DNA of 64,000 bases from Shewanella oncorhynchi (lineage in GTDB: Bacteria; Pseudomonadota; Gammaproteobacteria; Enterobacterales; Shewanellaceae): assembly GCF_012584455.1 (NCBI RefSeq), contig NZ_JABAEB010000009.1:157623-221622 (forward strand). The letters are read 5' to 3'. The position numbers were made by a program, and so were the translations under genes. Under the pieces are notes generated by a model. It did no database searches, was not told the DNA's origin, and saw only the letters and a list, made by a program, of their open reading frames with translations. Position 1 is the first letter of the stretch; each line of letters starts with the position of its first letter. Below are positions 21,080 through 30,492 of this stretch, piece by piece.

Positions 21080-21730
21080 TTACATTTTGCGATTTGATAT
21101 TCTTTTATGTAATAAGTGTGTCTTTTGTGTGTTTGAGTTTGTGAGATCGTTAGACAGGCTCTGAGTTGCACTTTCTATTTGATAGATAAGATTACCAATC
21201 AGCACATCAATGAGGGGCCACTGTCCATGTCCGGAATCGACATTAATGTGGCCACTCAACCCTAAGTTGATTGTTGGGAATCCAAATTTTTTTGCCAGTT
21301 TTGTAGCTTGATTAAAGGGCATCCAAGGATCGTTTTCACTAGCAATGACAAGCCCTGTGACACCTAAGGGATGTTTTGGCAACAAGTGTTTGATCGTTTG
21401 AGTGCCATCGTGTTCAGGCAGAATGTGTCCATTCTCAGAAAATCGTGCTGGTGATGCTGGCGCGACTAAAATAGCTGCTGCTACCCGCTGTGGATGATGA
21501 GCGATGGCAAGGCTTGTCGCTAAACAGCCAAAACTGTGGGCGAGGATGAGGATTTCACCTTCGATTTGATCGATTGCGCGGCAAATGGCATTGGCCCAGA
21601 TATGAATCTTAGGCTCCAATAGTGGTAAGTCATTGACCCATATAGCTGATTCATATTTTTTTGCAATCCAACTTTGCCAATGTAAAGGGCCGCTACCACC
21701 AAACCCTGGCACAATTAATAAGGTTGCCAT
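21080..21730 (-). CDS. RBBP9/YdeN-type serine hydrolase (alpha/beta fold)
   Basis: 216 aa. The N-terminus LLIVPGFGGSGPLHWQSW, nucleophile elbow AHSFGCLA (Ser in GHSxG-like context), acid region ASENDPWMP and catalytic His region GHINVDSGHG fit the RBBP9/YdeN serine hydrolase family. No signal peptide, so it should be cytosolic. The last roughly 30 residues (SDLTNSNTQKTH and following) are a polar tail beyond the family core. Substrate unknown. Confidence 0.85.
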   Translation of the reverse strand: MATLLIVPGFGGSGPLHWQSWIAKKYESAIWVNDLPLLEPKIHIWANAICRAIDQIEGEILILAHSFGCLATSLAIAHHPQRVAAAILVAPASPARFSENGHILPEHDGTQTIKHLLPKHPLGVTGLVIASENDPWMPFNQATKLAKKFGFPTINLGLSGHINVDSGHGQWPLIDVLIGNLIYQIESATQSLSNDLTNSNTQKTHLLHKRISNRKM

Positions 21731-21937
21731 ATTTCATCCTCCAAGATGTGAGTTGATAAGAGAGCCAAATGACGACCGGATGAAGCCAGTTTGACTCGCA
21801 CTCTGACTATATCTACAAATTTGGTTATTAAAATTGTTATTTGTAGTTCATTTTGGAATATTAGATATATTTAGGATCTTAACTCTGGAGGAAGTTGCCT
21901 TTGTGAGGTGATGTTACAGATAAATAATCCATAAAAA

Positions 21938-21967
21938 TGCCCAGTAAGAGGGTGAGTCTTCTGGGCA
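21938..21967 (-). terminator. Intrinsic terminator of the DUF3300 gene
   Basis: On the minus strand tgcccag (21961-21967 region) pairs with ctgggca (21938-21944) and is followed by a T-run (complement of 21933-21937). It lies just after the stop at 21990. Confidence 0.7.
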
Positions 21968-21989
21968 CTCGTTTTCAGTTTATATCTTG

Positions 21990-23492
21990 CTATTCCCTAT
22001 GACGGCGTTCTTGACTTTGAGTTGATCGACCTTGGTTATGTTCTACCGAGCGAGCGGTTTGCACATTTTGGCGTGGCTCACTTTGTCTCACTCTCACTTC
22101 TTCGCGTTGTCTAGGCGCCGCTTGTCTTGATTGTTCAATCCGTTGTGGCTCTGTACGTCTTGTTTCAGGCCGTGGCGTTTCAACTCTTGGGGTCATAGTT
22201 CTTGGTTTTTCTTGCCTTTGTGACTGTGCCCTTTGTTGATCGACATTACGCGGCTGTGACTCCCGAGTTTGGTATTGCCTTTGCTGAGGCTCCTTTGATG
22301 ACATTGGCTTTGACTGCACGGGTCTTGATTGCATGTCATTACGCTCCTTGTGGGTTGGTGTTTGTACCATAGGGGCGGAGCGACGCTCCTTTAACTCGGC
22401 TTGTGTTTTCTGATAACTCGGCGTGCGGTTATCACGTTCACGGCTGACGTTGTGATAGTCTTTATTATCACGACTTTTATTGCCCTGATTACTCATATTA
22501 CCCAGATTACTATGGGTATCTTGGCGTTCTTTAGACTTCGAATATTGGCTATTGAAGTGCTGTTTACTGCCGCTGGAGTGTGAATCTCTGCCGCGATATT
22601 TATCATCATGGTAATAGCGTTGTTTCACCACTGGATTGTGATAACTCACACCGCGTCTATGTTCGGGTTTATGTTTCCAAGGTTGTGCGCCATGGCTAAC
22701 ACTGTATCTTTCCCGTGGGCGATATCGGTGTGAATGGCGATAGTCGATCACCACCACTTTATGGTTGTGCCAGTGGAACGAACTGAAGAAGTAGTTAAAG
22801 GAAATATGGATGCCCGGTGACCAGTAGAAATGGTTATGACTCGGACGATAGGGATAGCCAGCATAGCCGCCAAATTCCCAATATACGGGTGGATAAGCCA
22901 CTCCCCAACGCCATGTGCCGTAAACCACGCGTGGATCGTAATAGGGGACGTAGACGATTTCTCGCTTAGCGGGTTCTATGATGATCTGATTGTTGGCGCG
23001 GGTAATTGCCATGTTATCCATGTCCGCTAAGCTATTCGCTTTATCAGCCTGTTGTCTTAGGGACTGAATGCTGTTCATCACTTGGCCTTCATCTTCTAAG
23101 AAGGCTTCACCGAGTCTTTGAGTCCATTCGAGATCTTCACTCATTTTTTGCAGCAGAGTCGGGAAGGCCAGCAAGGCTTTGACGCTCGGGTCCCAGTCCT
23201 GATCTTCGGCTTGCGACATAATTTGGTCGATCGATGATTTGGGGCGTTGGGTTAACCAACGCTGCGCCTGCACTAATTCGAGTGGATAAGTTGAAGCGAT
23301 AAGTATGTGGGTCAGTAAGCTATCGGGATACAGGGCAATAGGCGCCAGCATTTGTTCGAGTTCGGCTTGGCTTGCCGCTGTACTCGAGCCATGGCTCGCA
23401 GATATGCCCGCAGCCTGTGCTGTGGTAGTGAAAGGCAAGGCCACTAATGCCGCCGTTAACACTAGCCAATTCCATCGATGTAGTCTGTTCAT
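21990..23492 (-). CDS. DUF3300-family exported protein with long Arg/Gln/His-rich tail
   Basis: 500 aa. The start is the ATG at 23492, preceded by TTGGAG; an in-frame TTG at 23504 is that ribosome site itself. A signal peptide (MNRLHRWNWLVLTAALVALP) is followed by the DUF3300 core (LAPIALYPDSLLTHILIAST, QRWLTQRP, WDPSVKALLAFP, VYVPYYDPRVVYG). The second half (about residue 250 on) is of low complexity, rich in Arg, Gln, His and Ser, and probably disordered. DUF3300 proteins are exported and of unknown function. Confidence 0.85.
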   Translation of the reverse strand: MNRLHRWNWLVLTAALVALPFTTTAQAAGISASHGSSTAASQAELEQMLAPIALYPDSLLTHILIASTYPLELVQAQRWLTQRPKSSIDQIMSQAEDQDWDPSVKALLAFPTLLQKMSEDLEWTQRLGEAFLEDEGQVMNSIQSLRQQADKANSLADMDNMAITRANNQIIIEPAKREIVYVPYYDPRVVYGTWRWGVAYPPVYWEFGGYAGYPYRPSHNHFYWSPGIHISFNYFFSSFHWHNHKVVVIDYRHSHRYRPRERYSVSHGAQPWKHKPEHRRGVSYHNPVVKQRYYHDDKYRGRDSHSSGSKQHFNSQYSKSKERQDTHSNLGNMSNQGNKSRDNKDYHNVSRERDNRTPSYQKTQAELKERRSAPMVQTPTHKERNDMQSRPVQSKPMSSKEPQQRQYQTRESQPRNVDQQRAQSQRQEKPRTMTPRVETPRPETRRTEPQRIEQSRQAAPRQREEVRVRQSEPRQNVQTARSVEHNQGRSTQSQERRHRE

Positions 23493-23640
23493 GGTTTGCT
23501 CCAATAATCCTGTTCGAGGATGTTATGGGCATATTAGGCGTGTGAATATGAACATAAGCTGAAAGTGTTTTGCGGTTAAATATTTATTTATAGCCAAGTT
23601 TTAAGAGAAGTAATAAATCTATCGCATTGAAAATAAAGAC

Positions 23641-25005
23641 TTAAACTGAGTGTGCAAAGCTGATGCTAAATTTGGCACCACCTAAGGTTTCTGAACGAGA
23701 GACAGAAATTCTGCCGTTATAGCTGTCGACTAAATCGCGCACGATAGCAAGCCCAATACCATTACCTTGAAGGTAGGAGTCTGCGCGAATACCACGTTCA
23801 AAGATTTGATTTTGCAGGGCTTCACTGATCCCTGGGCCATCATCTTCGATACAGATTAGCAGTTGATAGGCATCGCCTGTGACCGTTAATGTCACCGTAG
23901 ACTTCGCGGCTTTACAGGCGTTGTCGAGTAAATTGCCTAGAATTTCAGTCAGATCTGCTTCATCCCCCTTGAATACTGCGTGTTCTACCATCTCGCCGCT
24001 GAGATTGATTTGTGGCTCTCGATAAATTTTAGCTAACGTGCGTAATAACTTAGCGGCGACTTCATCGACACGAATACCTAAATGCCACGAGGCCGCCGCT
24101 GCGGTTTGGGCGCGTTTTAGCTGGTGGCCAATGATCCGGCTGATCACTGATACTTGCTCACTGGAGGATTCGCTTAAGTCGGCCTGACTCTTGATTACCG
24201 CCAGTGGTGTTTTGAGGCTATGGGCTAGGTCTGCCAAGGCATTACGATAGCGTTTTCGTTGGGTTTGTTCGGTATTGAGCAAAATATTAAGCTGCCGAGC
24301 AACCGCTTGTAATTCAGTGGGATACTGGCTACTTAGCTGCATCGACTTACCTTGCTCGACGGAATGTAACTCTTGGGTAAAGCGTGCTAAAGGTCGCAAC
24401 GTCCACAGTAACCAACTTAATTGAAACACGAGCATGACGAACATTAAGATCAGCAGCCAAGTCCAAAGCTGTTGATTAAACTGATCAATTTGCTGCTGAA
24501 ATTCTTGCTCGTCTTTAATGATGTGGATTGTCACTGGCACGTTTTGATTTTGGCTGGCAAAACTGACACTAAAGCTATAAATCAAATGGAGTTGATCGGC
24601 GAGCTCGATTTGCTCAAATGCGCTTTGACCCGTGGCTGGGATGGTAAAATGTGGCGGTGGCGTAATCCCCATAAAAGATTGCGAATGCCACACTATATCT
24701 TGTTTGCCGCTGGCGTCTTCAGTGGTTGCAATGGCATACAGCCCTGATTGAATGAGGTTAAAACGATTCTCTAACACTAACTCTGGGATGGAGATTTGTT
24801 TGTTTTCGACTTCAGTCACCGCGAGAATCGAATAGACATAGGCACTGAGTTCATTCTTGGTTGCGCTTTTAACTTGTTCAGTAAAGGCATCGTTTAAGGC
24901 AACGCCGATCAAGGGTAATAACACTAAGATAAATAATAGCGCGCTGGCAACTAAGCGTGCTTTTAGGGAGTTCAACACTTGCCACGCCATGGCGCGTTTA
25001 CTCAT
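23641..25005 (-). CDS. PhoQ-like sensor histidine kinase
   Basis: 454 aa. Two membrane helices flank a periplasmic sensor of about 130 residues. HAMP, the phosphoacceptor His in LAHSLKTPLAVIK, the N-box NLLDNACKAAK and G-boxes DDGPGI and GNGIGLAIV follow. It overlaps the upstream regulator gene by 8 bp. The PepSY protein upstream (25696-25998) supports a PhoPQ-like or envelope-stress circuit. The signal (divalent cations or other) is inference. Confidence 0.9.
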   Translation of the reverse strand: MSKRAMAWQVLNSLKARLVASALLFILVLLPLIGVALNDAFTEQVKSATKNELSAYVYSILAVTEVENKQISIPELVLENRFNLIQSGLYAIATTEDASGKQDIVWHSQSFMGITPPPHFTIPATGQSAFEQIELADQLHLIYSFSVSFASQNQNVPVTIHIIKDEQEFQQQIDQFNQQLWTWLLILMFVMLVFQLSWLLWTLRPLARFTQELHSVEQGKSMQLSSQYPTELQAVARQLNILLNTEQTQRKRYRNALADLAHSLKTPLAVIKSQADLSESSSEQVSVISRIIGHQLKRAQTAAAASWHLGIRVDEVAAKLLRTLAKIYREPQINLSGEMVEHAVFKGDEADLTEILGNLLDNACKAAKSTVTLTVTGDAYQLLICIEDDGPGISEALQNQIFERGIRADSYLQGNGIGLAIVRDLVDSYNGRISVSRSETLGGAKFSISFAHSV

Positions 25006-25693
25006 CGGTTGCTTGCCCAGACGTTAACGCTTTTAGGCGATAACCTTGGCCGCGCAGAGTTTCAATTAAGTTGTATTGATTATCTGGGTCGAGTTTTTTG
25101 CGTAACCGGCGGATAAAGACTTCGATGACGTTAGAATCTAAATCAAAATCCTGATCGTAAATATGCTCTGTGAGTACAGTTTTTGATTTGACTTCGCCTT
25201 GATGCAACATAAAAAATTCGAATAGCTTGTATTCAGAACCACTGAGATTAACCAGTTCTTCGCCTTTACGTACTTCTAGACTGCTGGTGTTAAGGCTAAA
25301 GGGGCCGTTGTAGATCAGGGGGCTGGCCTTACCGGCGGAGCGACGGATCAGGGCTTTTAGTCGTGCGATGAGTTCTTGGGGATGGAAAGGTTTCGTCAGA
25401 TAGTCGTCGGCACCGGCATCGAGTCCTTCAACCTTATCTTGCCAACTGTCCCTTGCGGTTAAAATCAGGATAGGAAAGTCGCGTTTTTGTTCACGCACGC
25501 TACGGATCAAGGCGATACCATCGAGTTTAGGTAAACCTACATCGATAATTGCTGCATCATAGTTGTATTCGAGCGCTTGAAATAAGCCTTCTTCACCATC
25601 ACTCGCCACATCGATACTGTAATGGGCATCGAGGAGATGTTGCTTTAAGTTAGTCTGTAGTTCTATATCATCTTCAACTAGTAACAATCGCAT
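24998..25693 (-). CDS. PhoP-like OmpR-family response regulator
   Basis: 231 aa. Receiver domain with the acidic pair VEDD, phosphoacceptor Asp in IIDVGLPKLDG and Lys in LTKPFHPQEL. The C-terminal winged helix ends VIEVFIRRLRKKLDPDN and LRGQGYRLKA. It forms a two-gene unit with the kinase at 23641 and begins just after the PepSY gene. Confidence 0.92.
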   Translation of the reverse strand: MRLLLVEDDIELQTNLKQHLLDAHYSIDVASDGEEGLFQALEYNYDAAIIDVGLPKLDGIALIRSVREQKRDFPILILTARDSWQDKVEGLDAGADDYLTKPFHPQELIARLKALIRRSAGKASPLIYNGPFSLNTSSLEVRKGEELVNLSGSEYKLFEFFMLHQGEVKSKTVLTEHIYDQDFDLDSNVIEVFIRRLRKKLDPDNQYNLIETLRGQGYRLKALTSGQATDE

Positions 25694-25695
25694 CG

Positions 25696-25998
25696 TTAGT
25701 TCCTCGAGACTCGGCCCGTTGCGGCATCTACTGAAACAGAAAATACTTGGCCATCATTATTGAGGATTTTAATACGATATCCCGATCCGCTGGATTGTAC
25801 GCTCAATACTTTGCCTTGAAATTGTCGTTGCGCCATTGCCACCGCTTGATCAGGGCTATTGACCGCTAGACGACGCTGCTCATTCTTCGCACCTTGGTTA
25901 CGAGGCTGATTGCGATCATCATGTCTATCATTACCTGCTATGCAACCAAAGGAGGCTGATAAGCAAGTGATTAGGGCCAAGGTCAAACCAAGTTTCAT
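25696..25998 (-). CDS. PepSY-domain small exported protein
   Basis: 100 aa from the ATG at 25998. A signal peptide (MKLGLTLALITCLSASFGC) may end in a lipobox-like Cys. The C-terminal PepSY domain (DQAVAMAQRQFQGKVLSVQ, YRIKILNNDGQVFSVSVDA) is complete. It leads the operon with the PhoPQ-like pair; PepSY proteins are frequent partners of such systems. No strong ribosome site is visible, and a TTG at 26013 is an alternative start. Confidence 0.8.
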   Translation of the reverse strand: MKLGLTLALITCLSASFGCIAGNDRHDDRNQPRNQGAKNEQRRLAVNSPDQAVAMAQRQFQGKVLSVQSSGSGYRIKILNNDGQVFSVSVDAATGRVSRN

Positions 25999-26365
25999 AT
26001 CGGGTACCCGCAATGTTCAGCGATCTTAAGTTAATGAGTGAGATGGATAACTTATCGAGTCGACTAAGAATACCTCATCACCTTAACAAACACATAGAGA
26101 TCAGCCAATTGGTTGGCACAATTCCTTCAAAATTAACTCTGGCAGTTATTTTGTTATTCGTGACAGAACTGAAGTTCTGTTGGCGAGTCTATCTCTATGC
26201 TCGCGCTTGTATCGTTTAAGTTTTGTGAGTGTTACCCATTCCAGATGAACTCGGGCTGAACGTATCTTCTGGCTGAGAACAGTGGGCGTTGATGTTCAGC
26301 TTATGTTCACCTTCATTGCACTTTAATAGCTCCAATTTGAACGGGTTATCCATAGGATATTCAAG

Positions 26366-27331
26366 ATGAACACACTCAATAAGCAAGATATGGCAGCCAC
26401 AGTTAATGTTAAGCTGTTTATGGCAACGGCTATTGCAGCTCTGTTTTTAGCGTCCCTTGCCGCTAGCGCTCAGCCCCGCGAACTGGAGTCATCGCAAAGC
26501 TTAACGCCATTTACTGCAGCCAGCGTTGGTATTGCCAAAAAAGCAGAAAATAGCGAGCAAGCTGCTGAGCAGGAACAACAAGCTTTAGCTTTGTTACAAC
26601 AAGCTTTAGCTTTGTTACAACAAGCCGCGCCCGCAAAAAATGTCACTGAAGTCGCCGCTGCAGCCGTTAAATCGTTGGCGCCAGCCTTATCATCCAAAGC
26701 GCCGACGACAAACCGAGTGCAACTTATGGGCGCCTCGCCGATGACGCGTGAGCAAGTAACAGCGAAACATGCGAGCCAAGGGATTCCGAGTTCGAGTGCG
26801 ACCAGTGAAGATCCCTACCGCGCACCTGTGTATCACAGCTTTTCGATTTTTGATGCCAGCAGTCGTTTGTTTGAAGACTTTGACTACGATGGGTTTTATC
26901 AAACGTTTAGCGTGACCTTCGATGTTGATGTCAATGGTGCATATCTTAATGAAAGAGCTGATTTATTTGCCGAGCTTTATCTCAGTCGTGATGGTGGCCC
27001 TTGGGTGCATTACTACACCACAGACGTATTTACCATTTACGGCGATTCGACACAGGACGATTACGAAGTGTTGACCACGCTCTACACAGGTTATGCGACG
27101 GATCACTATGATGTGTTGATTGATGTGTATGAAGTGGGTTACAGCGATATTGTTGCGACCATTAGCGCCGATGAGACCGATAGTTTGTATGCGCTGCCAT
27201 TGGAGAGTAGCGATCGAGACAGAGAGCCCGACATTATCGTTGTTGAGGAAAGTGGCGGCGCCTTCTCAGTATTAGGTTTGTTATGTCTTAGTTTGTGTGC
27301 GGGGCTGCGGTTGAATCGAACTCGAGTCTAA
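26366..27331 (+). CDS. Choice-of-anchor H family exported protein with GlyGly-CTERM-like end
   Basis: 321 aa. Signal peptide (about residues 14-35), a Gln/Ala-rich segment, then a beta-rich domain (YHSFSIFDASSRLFEDFDYD, TFSVTFDVDVNG, DLFAELYLSRDGG). The C-terminal sorting-like signal is GGAFSVLGLLCLSLCAGLRL followed by basic residues, as in GlyGly-CTERM proteins processed by rhombosortase. The DNA encodes two perfect 21-bp repeats (26581-26622) giving a QALALLQ duplication in the Gln-rich segment. Probably a cell-surface or secreted protein. Confidence 0.75.
   Translation: MNTLNKQDMAATVNVKLFMATAIAALFLASLAASAQPRELESSQSLTPFTAASVGIAKKAENSEQAAEQEQQALALLQQALALLQQAAPAKNVTEVAAAAVKSLAPALSSKAPTTNRVQLMGASPMTREQVTAKHASQGIPSSSATSEDPYRAPVYHSFSIFDASSRLFEDFDYDGFYQTFSVTFDVDVNGAYLNERADLFAELYLSRDGGPWVHYYTTDVFTIYGDSTQDDYEVLTTLYTGYATDHYDVLIDVYEVGYSDIVATISADETDSLYALPLESSDRDREPDIIVVEESGGAFSVLGLLCLSLCAGLRLNRTRV
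26581..26622 (+). repeat. Tandem 21-bp repeat (two copies) inside the choice-of-anchor gene
   Basis: agctttagctttgttacaac plus one base is repeated exactly at 26581-26601 and 26602-26622, encoding heptads of Ala/Leu/Gln. The repeat keeps the frame, so copy-number change would only lengthen a likely helical linker. Confidence 0.85.
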
Positions 27332-27411
27332 TCGCCCTTATTTCTCTCGGTGTTTATCTGCGGTAAATAGGGCTAGTATGGATGAGTTATTTTAACTAAA
27401 TGGAGAAAGAC

Positions 27412-27885
27412 ATGATTGCTCAAGGTCAAACATTACCCGCGGCCACATTAGGTCAACTGACTAAAGATGGCATGGTGAATCACCAAGTTACCGAATTGTT
27501 CGCGGGTAAAAAAGTCGTATTGTTTGCAGTGCCAGGTGCTTTTACTCCAACGTGTTCTGAAGCGCATTTACCTGGCTATGTGGTATTAGCCGATCAATTT
27601 AAAGCGAAAGGCGTGGATTTGATTGCCTGTGTTGCTGTGAACGATGCCTTTGTTATGAAAGCGTGGGGCGAAGCCCAAAATGCCTCTGAATTAATGATGT
27701 TAGCCGATGGCGATGCCAGCTTTACTAAAGCCTTAGGTTTAGAGATGGATACTGCCAGTTTTGGTGGCGTGCGTTCACAACGTTACGCCATGATCATCGA
27801 TAATGGTGTAGTGACTCTACTGAATGTAGAAGAGCCAAAGGTTTTTGAAGCCAGTAAAGCTGAAGTTGTTTTGGCTGCTATCTAA
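27412..27885 (+). CDS. Peroxiredoxin (Prx5 type)
   Basis: 157 aa. The peroxidatic Cys48 lies in PGAFTPTCSEAHLPG, the hallmark of the Prx5 group. The family stretches DLIACVAVNDAFVMKAWG and GGVRSQRYAMIIDNG are present. The ATG at 27412 is preceded by GGAGAAAGAC. It is a thiol peroxidase for H2O2 and alkyl hydroperoxides. No glutaredoxin fusion is present. Confidence 0.93.
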   Translation: MIAQGQTLPAATLGQLTKDGMVNHQVTELFAGKKVVLFAVPGAFTPTCSEAHLPGYVVLADQFKAKGVDLIACVAVNDAFVMKAWGEAQNASELMMLADGDASFTKALGLEMDTASFGGVRSQRYAMIIDNGVVTLLNVEEPKVFEASKAEVVLAAI

Positions 27886-27917
27886 GCGTATTTAAGACAT
27901 GAAGTTTGGATGTGACC

Positions 27918-27944
27918 AAAGCCAGCCATTCATTGGCTGGCTTT
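27918..27944. terminator. Bidirectional terminator between peroxiredoxin and YgiW-like gene
   Basis: A perfect 11-bp stem pairs aaagccagcca (27918-27928) with tggctggcttt (27934-27944) around a 5-nt loop, placed between convergent genes. Confidence 0.75.
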
Positions 27945-27956
27945 AACTAAATCAAT

Positions 27957-28346
27957 TTATTGTACGATTTGAATGTTGTCTGCATCTATGGTCACTTCAG
28001 ACCAATCTTTATCCACTTCACCACGAATAATGACCTGAGTTTCAGGTGTTACTGTGTTGCCGCGCCATAAATCATCATCAATTTCGACCTTAATATCACC
28101 CGTAGCGTCACGGAAAATATAATCATCGTGTCCAATGGAAGAAATGATATGGCCCGTTAACTCAATTTGGGCGTCATCACTGGCATTGAGCGCGCTTACC
28201 ACATCATGAATCACTTGTCTTGCGCTCGGCCCTTGGAAGCCACCCTGTATTTGAGGTTCACCCGTTGTAGGTTGAAAGCCTGCTTGGCTGGTCATAGTCG
28301 TGAATGAAAGTGCCATTGCGAAAACGGTAAGAGTCATTTTATTCAT
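27957..28346 (-). CDS. ygiW: YgiW/YdeI-family OB-fold periplasmic protein
   Basis: 129 aa with a signal peptide ending near SQA-GF. The bacterial OB-fold domain shows IELTGHIISSIGHDDYIFRD, IKVEIDDDLW and VIIRGEVDKDW. Members are stress-tolerance proteins; ygiW is linked with qseBC in Enterobacteriaceae, and a two-component pair lies just downstream here. AAAGGA precedes the ATG at 28346. Confidence 0.88.
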   Translation of the reverse strand: MNKMTLTVFAMALSFTTMTSQAGFQPTTGEPQIQGGFQGPSARQVIHDVVSALNASDDAQIELTGHIISSIGHDDYIFRDATGDIKVEIDDDLWRGNTVTPETQVIIRGEVDKDWSEVTIDADNIQIVQ

Positions 28347-28500
28347 CTGTTTGTCCTTTCTATGGTTTTATGTAACTCAGCCTCAATGGCTATTACAGTG
28401 TTGCGAGCATAGTGCCAAGACAAGCGTGAAGCGGTTGTGAAGATTGGGTTTGCAACTCAGAATTTGCTAAAACGAGGTCATTTATCCAAGCTAACTTCAG

Positions 28501-29766
28501 TTAATGGGCATTATCTATAAACTGAACATAAGCCTGATAGCTAGCACCATCGTTTTGGGTTGAAAATGCCCAGCCCATTCGCTCGCAAATACGTTCAATA
28601 ATAATTAATCCGCAGCCATAGCCTGATGTATCAGTACTTTGAGTGCTTAGTGGATTCAGTATCCATAATTGGTTGCTTTGCATCGTAATTTCAATGTTTC
28701 CGGCACTGTAATTGAAAGCATTTTTAATTAAATTACCTATCACTATGTCAATAAAGCTCAGTGGCGCCTTGATGCTCAAGCAATCTTTAAGCGTTAAGCT
28801 GTAGGTGATTTCTTGCTTGGCAAAGTGCTGCGCCAATTCAGCTAAAATGTGTTCAAGGCGTGGTGCTAAATCAATTTGGCTGTAGTGCTGGGATTCAATG
28901 TCTTCTTTTCCGAGAAGTAAAAAGGCCTCGGTGAGCGTTTTCATTTGATGCCCTGCGTAATCAATACGTGTAATGGCTTTTTTGACCATTAATTGTTGAG
29001 CCTCGGTTGTCGCATTGGGGATTTTTTTGAGCAATTCTACCGAACCTTGGATCACCATAATGGGCGTGCGTAGTTCATGGGAGGCAAAACGGCTAAATTC
29101 TTGTTCCCGAGTGAAGTAGGCGGCAATTTTAGCTTTGTTGCTTAATAGGGTTTGCTCAATCTGGCGGGTTTCACGGTATGAAGTACTCGGTGTTGATGTT
29201 GGTCTTTTTGGTGATAGTTGATTGATTTTATTTTCAATCTCAGCAAGTGGACTGGATAGCAGACGTACAAAATACAATCCATACGCCATGATAAACAGGA
29301 GCAAACCGATCCCCATAATAGAGATCAAAATGTGCATTCTATCTTCATAGCTATCAAGGAAATCGTCCGCGTCATCCTTATAAACCACATACAACAGCCC
29401 TTGCCCAGAAGGATGAGCGGATATTAAAAAGTGTTTATCTTCGTCACCCAGTTGATGTTCGTAAAATCCGGTATTTTGATAAGGTTGCAGCCAAGCTGGT
29501 ACAAACTCTTTGCTCCAATATGTTTTCAATTCATTGATATCGGGGAGCTGTGCTTTATCACCAAACCTTTGATAATTCTTTAGATATTCGCGAGTCTCTG
29601 TGGCCAGCGTTTGCTCGAGGCTAATCTTCTCAATTTGTTCTTCGGCGATATAAATGAGGCTCCAAAAAATGGCAAACATCAAGCTAGTTAATACTAAAAA
29701 AGTGAGGCGGATTTTTTTATATAAACTCGGAAAATACTCAGGGGATAAGTCGGTAACCTTGGCCAT
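28501..29766 (-). CDS. Sensor histidine kinase
   Basis: 421 aa. Two membrane helices (about residues 17-38 and 147-168) flank a small periplasmic sensor. The H-box SHELRTPIMVIQ and N-box NLIKNAFNYS are clear, while the G1 box is degenerate (the usual DxGxG is missing near ILNPLSTQ) but GCGLIII resembles G2. It overlaps the regulator gene upstream by 29 bp. The YgiW neighbour suggests a QseC/PreB-like role; that is inference. Confidence 0.85.
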   Translation of the reverse strand: MAKVTDLSPEYFPSLYKKIRLTFLVLTSLMFAIFWSLIYIAEEQIEKISLEQTLATETREYLKNYQRFGDKAQLPDINELKTYWSKEFVPAWLQPYQNTGFYEHQLGDEDKHFLISAHPSGQGLLYVVYKDDADDFLDSYEDRMHILISIMGIGLLLFIMAYGLYFVRLLSSPLAEIENKINQLSPKRPTSTPSTSYRETRQIEQTLLSNKAKIAAYFTREQEFSRFASHELRTPIMVIQGSVELLKKIPNATTEAQQLMVKKAITRIDYAGHQMKTLTEAFLLLGKEDIESQHYSQIDLAPRLEHILAELAQHFAKQEITYSLTLKDCLSIKAPLSFIDIVIGNLIKNAFNYSAGNIEITMQSNQLWILNPLSTQSTDTSGYGCGLIIIERICERMGWAFSTQNDGASYQAYVQFIDNAH

Positions 29767-30406
29767 GGATAGTCTCTAATTTTGAGTCTGAAAAACCTTT
29801 ATCGAGTGCACTGCGTAAGCTGTATATGTGGCTGCGAAGTGAATCACTCGAAGGTGCATCATCTCCCCATACTGTATCTACCAATTGCTCTTTACTCACG
29901 ATAGCGGGCGCATGTTTTAGTAACAGTGAGAGAATGGTGCGCTGAATTTTACTGAGCTTAATTTCTTTACCAGCACGGGTAACTTGATGGGTTTGCAAAT
30001 TTAAACTGATATCACTGAAGCGCAAAATACCCACATCTAAACGTGGGCCACGATTATGCAGTGAATGTAGTCGTAAGCATAATTCTTCCATCGCGAAAGG
30101 TTTATTTAAAAAATCATCCCCACCTGATGTAAAAGAATCAATTTTATCCTGCAGACTATCTTTGGCGGTTAAAAATATAATCGGTGTATTACAATAAATT
30201 TCTTCACGCAGTTTTTTGACCGTATTAATACCGTCTAATTTGGGCATCATAATATCCATTATGATGACATCGTAATGGTTTTGTTGAATTAAATTGATTG
30301 CACTTTCCCCGTGATATGCACAGTCGGCAATAATACCCTCTAGGGTTAAATAATCCATGATTGTTTCAATAACATCATGATTATCATCAACAATTAATAC
30401 TTTCAT
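29738..30406 (-). CDS. OmpR-family response regulator
   Basis: 222 aa. Receiver domain with VDDNHD, Asp in IIMDIMMPKLDG and Lys in LNKPFAMEEL. The winged helix ends SLRSHIYSLRSALDKG and IHGQGYRL. Pairs with the kinase at 28501; the divergent DUF5666 lipoprotein at 30493 may be a target. Confidence 0.9.
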   Translation of the reverse strand: MKVLIVDDNHDVIETIMDYLTLEGIIADCAYHGESAINLIQQNHYDVIIMDIMMPKLDGINTVKKLREEIYCNTPIIFLTAKDSLQDKIDSFTSGGDDFLNKPFAMEELCLRLHSLHNRGPRLDVGILRFSDISLNLQTHQVTRAGKEIKLSKIQRTILSLLLKHAPAIVSKEQLVDTVWGDDAPSSDSLRSHIYSLRSALDKGFSDSKLETIHGQGYRLIP

Positions 30407-30492
30407 AGGTTAATTCATTTCTTCACATTTGCTTGACGATCTTCATACTAAGATGCCCAGCACTGATTTAACAAGACATAATAGGGAAGAAA

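Noticed and set aside
26013..26219. 68-codon frame upstream of the choice-of-anchor gene
   Set aside because: No ribosome site and no family; lies in the promoter region of the divergent PepSY operon.
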